A stretch of DNA of 37,771 nt from Anaerolineales bacterium UBA3940 (GTDB lineage: Bacteria; Chloroflexota; Anaerolineae; Aggregatilineales; UBA3940). Positions 33,435 through 37,771 of this stretch are shown here, one piece after another. Position 1 is the stretch's first letter. Every line of letters starts with the position of its first letter. The translations under genes were made by a program, and so were the position numbers. The DNA lies in contig DGDY01000012.1 of NCBI GenBank assembly GCA_002385675.1, positions 3,897 through 41,667 on the forward strand. Reading direction: 5' to 3'. The notes beneath the pieces were generated by a model, which worked only from the letters and a program-made list of their open reading frames with translations, was not told the DNA's origin and made no database searches.

Positions 33435-34082
33435 ATGGCAAAGTGGCGCAAGCGAGCCTTTGCATGGTGCTACCACCACCTGCTCAGCAGGCAGGGTGAG
33501 CCGGATTTCAGCGACCCCTTCACGCGGGAGGTGCGCGCGCCGCTGCTCGCACAGGCCCGCGGCGATGTGCTGGAGATCGGCGCGGGCACGGGCGGTAACC
33601 TGCCCTTCTACCCGCCCGGCGTTCGCCTCACGCTGCTGGAGCCCAACCCCTACATGATTCGCTACCTCGACGGGAACTGCACCGCGCACGCCGCCGATTG
33701 TGCCGCCATCGTCGAGGGCATCGGCGAGCGCCTGCCATTCCCCGCCAACTCGTTCGATACGGTGCTGACGACGCACGTGCTGTGCTCGGTGCGCGATCAG
33801 AGCGAGGTGCTGGCCGAGGTGCGGCGCGTGCTGCGCCCCGGCGGGCGCTTCCTGTTCATCGAGCACGTCGCCGCGCAGCCGGGCACGCTGAACCACCGCG
33901 CTCAGCATGCGATCAACCCGGTGTGGCAGTGGGTCGGCGACGGCTGCCACCTCACGCGTGACACCGGCGCGGCGATCCGCGCGGCGGGCTTTGAGCACGT
34001 GGAGATCAGGCCGTATAACGTGAGGGTCTGGCCGCCGCTCGCCAGCCCGCACGTGTTTGGGTCAGCGATGGTTGGCCAGTAA
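33435..34082 (+). CDS. Class I SAM-dependent methyltransferase
   Basis: The 215-residue enzyme has Rossmann motif I VLEIGAGTGGN (45-55), acidic E69 at the end of strand 2, post-I segment FDTVLTTHVLCSV, and the VLRPGGRFLFIEHV strand. This arrangement is typical of type 11 (METTL7/UbiE-like) methyltransferases. The substrate is probably lipid or quinone-like by resemblance, but this is not proven. ATG 33435 lacks a good ribosome site; the start probably depends on translational coupling to DedA, nine bases upstream. Converges with the patatin gene after 20 bases, with no hairpin seen between them. Confidence 0.88.
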   Translation: MAKWRKRAFAWCYHHLLSRQGEPDFSDPFTREVRAPLLAQARGDVLEIGAGTGGNLPFYPPGVRLTLLEPNPYMIRYLDGNCTAHAADCAAIVEGIGERLPFPANSFDTVLTTHVLCSVRDQSEVLAEVRRVLRPGGRFLFIEHVAAQPGTLNHRAQHAINPVWQWVGDGCHLTRDTGAAIRAAGFEHVEIRPYNVRVWPPLASPHVFGSAMVGQ

Positions 34083-34102
34083 ACCCACCTCACGAACCCC
34101 AC

Positions 34103-35212
34103 CTACACCACCGTACCACTGCCCCCCATGCTGAAAATGCGCACCGGCGCGCCGCAGTCGTACGTGCCGAAGCGCTCCTGCTTATCCGCCAGGATCATCC
34201 GCCCCAGTTCCTCGCCAAGCTCGCTCAGCCGGGGGATCGCCTTCGCGTCGTCCATGTCGATCGGGTCGTCCAGTTCGACGTTGAAGCGGCGGAAGTCCAG
34301 CGCGGCGTCGTAGCTCCCCTCGCGCTCCGCAACGGCGTCCACAAAGAAGTGCCGCACCAGCCGAAGCTGCTGCAGGTTCGCGTCCTGAATGAACGTCTCA
34401 ATCGTGGGGAACACCCACTCCGGGCCGAAAAGCTGGCGCGGGTTGCGGCGGAAGTCGCGCGTCCAGCGCTTCCACAGGCCGCGCGGCGAGGGCTTGCCCG
34501 TGCCGATGCTGATCAGTGTGGTGTTGTCCAGCCGCCAGCCCTGGTCGGCGAGGCAGAAGGCGATCTCGTAGGCGGCGAGATACGACGGGTTGCTGTAGGA
34601 GCCGATCCCGCCATCCACCCAGGCGCGTGGCTCCGGGATCCATTCCTCGCCCGCTGGTGGGGGCATATCGGGTGTGGCGTAGCGGTGCTGGTAGACAGGG
34701 AAGATGGTCGGCACGACGGAGCTGGCCATCACCGCATCGCGCAGACGCCAGCCCATATAACGCGGCTTGTACAGCTTGATAAAGCGGGTGGTGTTGGCGT
34801 ACACGTCCGTCGCGGTGATGACCATGTTGAAGTCCGGGCGCTCGGCGTGCAGCCGCCCCATGGTGATGTTCCCCAGGTACTTGGTCAGCGTTGCCTCAAG
34901 CGGGCGACTGTCGTACTGGTAGCGCAGCAGGTATTTGAGGCCGGGGAGGTTGCGCCACGTCTTGCGGAAGATCTGCGGGCCAAGTTCGACGTACAGGTCG
35001 TGCATGGCCGAGGCGTTCAGCCCGCGTGCGATGCCCGCGGCGATAATCGCACCCGTCGAGGTGCCGGCGGTGAGCCGCACAAAGTCGTTGATGCGCACAC
35101 CGAGCGCCTCTTCCAGCACCATCAGCGCGCGGGTGACCATCACGCCGCGAATGCCGCCGCCGTCCACGGCGAGGGCGATATTCTGGCGGAAGGGTTTTTC
35201 GAGATGGGGCAT
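34103..35212 (-). CDS. Patatin-like phospholipase
   Basis: Patatins are Ser-Asp dyad acyl hydrolases. The 369-residue protein starts at ATG 35212, with AGGAGA eight bases upstream; the frame extends 45 codons further into the preceding reductase gene without a site. Key elements: oxyanion motif DGGGIRG (17-23), nucleophile S52 in GTSTG, and catalytic D200 in the DGGIG motif. No signal peptide or membrane helix is apparent. The C-terminal half (after about 215) is a helical extension with WKRWTRDFRRNP and ends in a Gly-rich tail. It is second in an operon after the aldo/keto reductase, 31 bases downstream of its stop. No nucleotide cyclase or other defence gene is adjacent. Confidence 0.92.
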   Translation of the reverse strand: MPHLEKPFRQNIALAVDGGGIRGVMVTRALMVLEEALGVRINDFVRLTAGTSTGAIIAAGIARGLNASAMHDLYVELGPQIFRKTWRNLPGLKYLLRYQYDSRPLEATLTKYLGNITMGRLHAERPDFNMVITATDVYANTTRFIKLYKPRYMGWRLRDAVMASSVVPTIFPVYQHRYATPDMPPPAGEEWIPEPRAWVDGGIGSYSNPSYLAAYEIAFCLADQGWRLDNTTLISIGTGKPSPRGLWKRWTRDFRRNPRQLFGPEWVFPTIETFIQDANLQQLRLVRHFFVDAVAEREGSYDAALDFRRFNVELDDPIDMDDAKAIPRLSELGEELGRMILADKQERFGTYDCGAPVRIFSMGGSGTVV

Positions 35213-35243
35213 GGGTGCTCTCCTGTGGTTGACGGGGCCTGAT

Positions 35244-36425
35244 TTACCGGTCGGTGCTTTCCGGGGCCGGCAGCATCTCGCGCAGCCGCGCCTGAATGGC
35301 CACCATCTGCCGGCGGGCGTCTGCGTCCTGCCGGTTCTGCAGGCCAAACAACTCGCGGAAGGGGGCGATCACGTCTGCCTCGTCGAACAGTCCTAGCAGG
35401 ATGGCCGTCTCGACGGCATAGACAAGATCGGTGAACGCCTGCGAGGTGTCGGGAGGCAGCGGCGCGGCGAGAATGTCGTGCACGGCCCGGTGCTGGGCCC
35501 GCCGCAGACCGGCCTCCTCCTGCGAGAGGAAGCGCTCGAACGACACCATCTCCTCCGCGTCGAACTCCCACCCGGTACCGCCTGCGTTCTCCTCCAGGTG
35601 CTCAATGGTGGACGGCCCGCTCAGCGCGCAGACGATGCCGGGCTGTGCCAGCACCCAGGCAATTGCTGCCTGGACGGGCGTTTTCCCGTGGCGAGCGGCG
35701 ATCTCCGCCAGCCTCGCTGCGATGCGCAGGCCGGAGGAGAACCGCTCTCGCTGGAAGAGCGGGTCGATGCGGCGCAGGTCGCCGGGTGGGAAGGTGGTGC
35801 CGGCATCAAACCGTCCGGTGAGCAGCCCGCGCCCCGTCGGGCTGAACGCAATGCCCGCCAGCCCGTGCGCCCGGCAGAGCGGCAGCAGCGTGCTCCGCGC
35901 CTCGCGTGAGACGGCGCTGAGCTCCATCAGCATGGTGGATGGTCTGCCCGATTGCAGGTACTGCTCGACGCGTGGCAGCGGCAGGTGGCTGAGCCCGTAG
36001 TGGCGGATCTTCCCCTCGCGCTGGAGGTCTTCGAGCGCCCCGATCGTAACTTCGACGGGCGTGTTCGGGTCATCGTAGTGGACCTGGTACACGTCGATCC
36101 AGTCCGTGCCGAGGTTGCGCAGGCTGCGCTCACAGGACGCGCGTATGTGTTGAGGTGAGAGGTCGGGCCCACCGCTCTCGCTCGGGCCGATCTTCGTCGC
36201 AATGATCACCTCGTTGCGGTAGGAAGCAACGCCCTCACCGAGGACGCGCTCGGCATCCTCTCCGTACGCAGCAGCCGTATCGAAGAACGTCACGCCCATC
36301 TCGCAGGCGCGGTGCAGCATCTGTATGAACTCGCCCGGGTCTTTTCTGCCGTACACGCCGCTGAGTGCATAGCAACCCACGCCAAGCTCGGAGATGGAGA
36401 GATCGTGATGCTGCCGGACCTTCAT
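35244..36425 (-). CDS. Aldo/keto reductase with C-terminal extension
   Basis: A 393-residue NAD(P)H-dependent oxidoreductase starts at ATG 36425, with AGAGGA upstream. The catalytic tetrad is visible as D49, Y54 (FFDTAAAYG), K78 (IIATKIG) and H116 (VYQVHYDD). The barrel continues to IVCALSGPSTIEHLEENAGG near 290, where the cofactor loop lies. Classical members end near 320-330 residues. Here about 70 more residues follow, mostly helical and charged, beginning near LSQEEAGLRRAQHRAVHDIL. This extension is not part of the common family. It is transcribed together with the patatin gene. The substrate is unknown. Confidence 0.9.
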   Translation of the reverse strand: MKVRQHHDLSISELGVGCYALSGVYGRKDPGEFIQMLHRACEMGVTFFDTAAAYGEDAERVLGEGVASYRNEVIIATKIGPSESGGPDLSPQHIRASCERSLRNLGTDWIDVYQVHYDDPNTPVEVTIGALEDLQREGKIRHYGLSHLPLPRVEQYLQSGRPSTMLMELSAVSREARSTLLPLCRAHGLAGIAFSPTGRGLLTGRFDAGTTFPPGDLRRIDPLFQRERFSSGLRIAARLAEIAARHGKTPVQAAIAWVLAQPGIVCALSGPSTIEHLEENAGGTGWEFDAEEMVSFERFLSQEEAGLRRAQHRAVHDILAAPLPPDTSQAFTDLVYAVETAILLGLFDEADVIAPFRELFGLQNRQDADARRQMVAIQARLREMLPAPESTDR

Positions 36426-36569
36426 GGAGAATCCTCTTTCTTCTCTACAAGGGGCCTGTGTCTATGATAGGCCCGGCGGGGGTAGTTGCCAAGTGGGGGG
36501 GTGAACCCCACTCCCGTGCAGTTGGCGAATCCAACTGCTAGGCAGAAACGGCTAAGCTGCTTCTACAGG

Positions 36570-36616
36570 CCCTCCCCGCTAGCGGGGGAGGGGTGTCGTC
36601 CGCCGCAGGCGACGAC
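36570..36616. repeat. Repeat C copy 3 with adjoining hairpin
   Basis: CCCTCCCCGCT (36570-36580) pairs with AGCGGGGGAGGG (36581-36592) with one bulged G. The bulged hairpin 36595-36616 follows directly, mirroring the palindrome-plus-hairpin layout at 9812-9858. Confidence 0.55.
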
Positions 36617-36635
36617 GGGGGGCGTGGGGAACAAA

Positions 36636-36660
36636 GAGCCGCGAAGTTTATTCGCGGCTC
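36636..36660. repeat. Repeat B copy 5
   Basis: Ten-base arms GAGCCGCGAA (36636-36645) and TTCGCGGCTC (36651-36660) with loop GTTTA; nearly identical to copy 4. Confidence 0.8.
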
Positions 36661-36719
36661 CAATCTCACGCCACTTCGCGGCTCCCGGTCATATCGATTA
36701 TGATGTTGGCGCGGTCGGC

Positions 36720-37157
36720 CTACTGCTCCCGCACCGGGGCCTGTACCGTCACGTCGCCTGCCGTCTCGAAGTGCAGCGTCAGTTCGACAGTGTCGCCCTC
36801 CTGCAACTCCTCGGTGATACCCATCAGCATGATATGGTAGCTGCCCGGCTCCAGCCGCACGCTCTCACCCGGCGCGATGTCGATGCGCTCGACCGCGTGC
36901 ATGCTCATCGTATCGCCTTCCATGTGCACCGACTCGTGGACCTCGACCATCTCCGCGAAGCCCGCCGACGCTCCGATCAGCGCGTCCGGCTCGCCGGTGT
37001 GGTTGGTGATCACCATGTAGCCCGCGCCGTTGCCGCCTGTCACCGGGGCGGGGCGCACCCAGGCATCCTCGACGGTAATGCCCTCTTCAGCGCTCGCGCC
37101 GGTGCAGGCGGCGAGCAGCAGCGCGAGCAGCGTGGCAGCCAACAATATCTGTTTCAC
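36720..37157 (-). CDS. PCu(A)C-type periplasmic/extracytoplasmic copper chaperone lipoprotein
   Basis: The 145-residue protein delivers Cu(I) to the CuA site of cytochrome c oxidase in characterised members. The start is GTG 37157, with AGGGGG seven bases upstream. A lipoprotein signal ends LLAAC with Cys18 as the lipidation site. The copper motif is present: H74, then M86, then H108-x-M110 with the canonical 21-residue spacing between M86 and H108; position 75, Met in the consensus, is Glu. WVRPAP (33-38) and GYMVITN are further family marks. Several extra Met/His residues (H78, M79, M84, H87) could add ligands. No oxidase or Sco gene is adjacent. Confidence 0.93.
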   Translation of the reverse strand: MKQILLAATLLALLLAACTGASAEEGITVEDAWVRPAPVTGGNGAGYMVITNHTGEPDALIGASAGFAEMVEVHESVHMEGDTMSMHAVERIDIAPGESVRLEPGSYHIMLMGITEELQEGDTVELTLHFETAGDVTVQAPVREQ

Positions 37158-37306
37158 TGTCTATCCCCCTTTGGTCGTAAGTAAATAAACGACGGCACGA
37201 CCTGACGGCCCGCCGCTGATCTCCTGCCTGTGACGTGTCCGGATGATGTAGAGGCTGGATGGGGGCACGTCGCAGGCAGAAGGTAGCGTAAAGGGGCGCG
37301 GAGATC

Positions 37307-37336
37307 AAAAGGAGGGGCAGTATAGACTGCCCCTCC
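37307..37336 (-). terminator. Rho-independent terminator of the lysyl-tRNA synthetase gene
   Basis: Perfect 11-base arms (37326-37336 and 37311-37321) with loop of four bases, followed on the minus strand by TTTT (37310-37307). It lies 35 bases past the lysS stop. This is the only hairpin in the window with a clear U-tract. Confidence 0.85.
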
Positions 37337-37371
37337 GGTACTGTGACTTACCGGGTTCGCACAGTGGGAGC

Positions 37372-37771
37372 CTAGCCCCCATCCTCGCGGGTGCGCAGGT
37401 GCGGGAAGAGCAGCACCTCGCGGATGTTAGGCCGGTCGGCCATGAGCATGACCAGCCGGTCGATGCCCATGCCGAAGCCGCCATTGGGCGGCATGCCGTA
37501 GCGCATCGCCCGCAGGTAGTCCTCGTCGAGGGGGTGCGCTTCTTCATCGTCGGCGCTGTACAGGCGGCCCATGTCGATGAAGCGCTGCTCCTGGTCGAGC
37601 GGGTCGTTGATCTCGCTGAAGGCGTTGCCCATCTCCAGCCCGCCGATGAAGAACTCGAACCGCTCCACGTGGGTCAGGTCGTCAGGGTTCATCTTGGCGA
37701 GCGGGCTGATGTCGCGCGGGTAGTCGGTGACGAACGTCGGCTGGATTAGGGAAGGGTTCACATCCTTCCCG
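37372..37771 (-). CDS. lysS: Lysyl-tRNA synthetase, C-terminal part (cut by window edge)
   Basis: The last 132 residues of a class II lysyl-tRNA synthetase, which charges tRNA-Lys in the cytoplasm. The gene continues beyond the window's right edge. Recognisable are [17 protein letters not shown], the segment [20 protein letters not shown], and class II motif 3 in [12 protein letters not shown] with the conserved Arg that contacts ATP. The C-terminus ([11 protein letters not shown]) ends shortly after motif 3, as in normal bacterial enzymes. The typical family glutamate-rich pocket sequence reads LEMGNAFSE here. A strong terminator follows. Confidence 0.95.
   Translation of the reverse strand, partial: GKDVNPSLIQPTFVTDYPRDISPLAKMNPDDLTHVERFEFFIGGLEMGNAFSEINDPLDQEQRFIDMGRLYSADDEEAHPLDEDYLRAMRYGMPPNGGFGMGIDRLVMLMADRPNIREVLLFPHLRTREDGG

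Larger units (their letters stand above)
36426..36719. other. Hairpin-rich intergenic region
   Basis: No gene is visible. It contains AGTGGGG/CCCCACT (36491-36512), GCAGTTGG/CCAACTGC (36518-36525, 36531-36538), repeat C copy 3, a bulged GTCGTCCGCC/GGCGACGAC hairpin (36595-36616), repeat B copy 5 and a nearby isolated right arm of repeat B (36674-36684). The left end supplies the promoter and leader of the reductase-patatin operon. Confidence 0.6.

Noticed and set aside
34103..35212. Patatin as a CBASS-type defence effector
   Set aside because: No nucleotide cyclase, ubiquitin-like or other defence gene is adjacent; the neighbour is an aldo/keto reductase.
1..37771. CRISPR array, tRNA or rRNA genes, insertion sequence
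   Set aside because: No regularly spaced direct repeats, no cloverleaf or rRNA segments and no transposase were seen; the repeats present are isolated palindromes.

Overview
The window is a GC-rich bacterial chromosome segment. Its GTG/TTG starts, purine-rich Shine-Dalgarno sites, dense two-component genes with many GAF domains, and short palindromic intergenic repeats all suggest a Chloroflexota (Anaerolineae-like) organism. That placement is inference; no rRNA or marker gene confirms it.

Layout. 1-416 is a repeat-bearing intergenic region. 417-3583 holds a pair of signalling genes: a degenerate receiver-GAF protein and a complete REC-GAF-PAS histidine kinase. 3723-9619 is mostly metabolic or transport: a DUF2007 protein, a P1 (S58/DmpA-like) peptidase, a GIY-YIG/DUF123 protein, an AEC permease, an alkaline-phosphatase-superfamily hydrolase and ATP sulfurylase. 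After a 0.5-kb non-coding stretch, 10123-27245 is one long co-directional signalling cluster. It holds two stand-alone receivers, four membrane receptors with GAF domains but no kinase, one 1841-residue hybrid histidine kinase with two receivers, and a PLP enzyme of the threonine-synthase type with a complete receiver domain fused to its C-terminus. 27424-37771 holds unrelated housekeeping and accessory genes: a DMT exporter, a C69/secernin-like peptidase, a divergent OsmC/AraC-GyrI pair, a metallo-beta-lactamase-fold hydrolase, DedA plus a methyltransferase, an aldo/keto reductase plus patatin, a PCu(A)C copper lipoprotein, and the C-terminus of lysyl-tRNA synthetase.

How the parts may work together. 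The signalling cluster looks like a multi-input phosphorelay. The four kinase-less receptors have different membrane inputs (six-helix bundles, Cache-like, helical bundle) but related cytoplasmic GAF blocks, and their genes abut or overlap. The only phosphoryl source in the cluster is the hybrid kinase, while five receiver domains are available as targets. The last of these is covalently attached to a PLP-dependent amino-acid enzyme, which suggests direct phosphorylation control of metabolism. This is the most novel candidate in the window.

Intergenic DNA carries at least three families of short palindromes. One (14+1+14 bp) shows compensatory changes between copies. Another keeps an invariant GTTTA loop. 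A third is a C/G-rich composite element with flanking hairpins.
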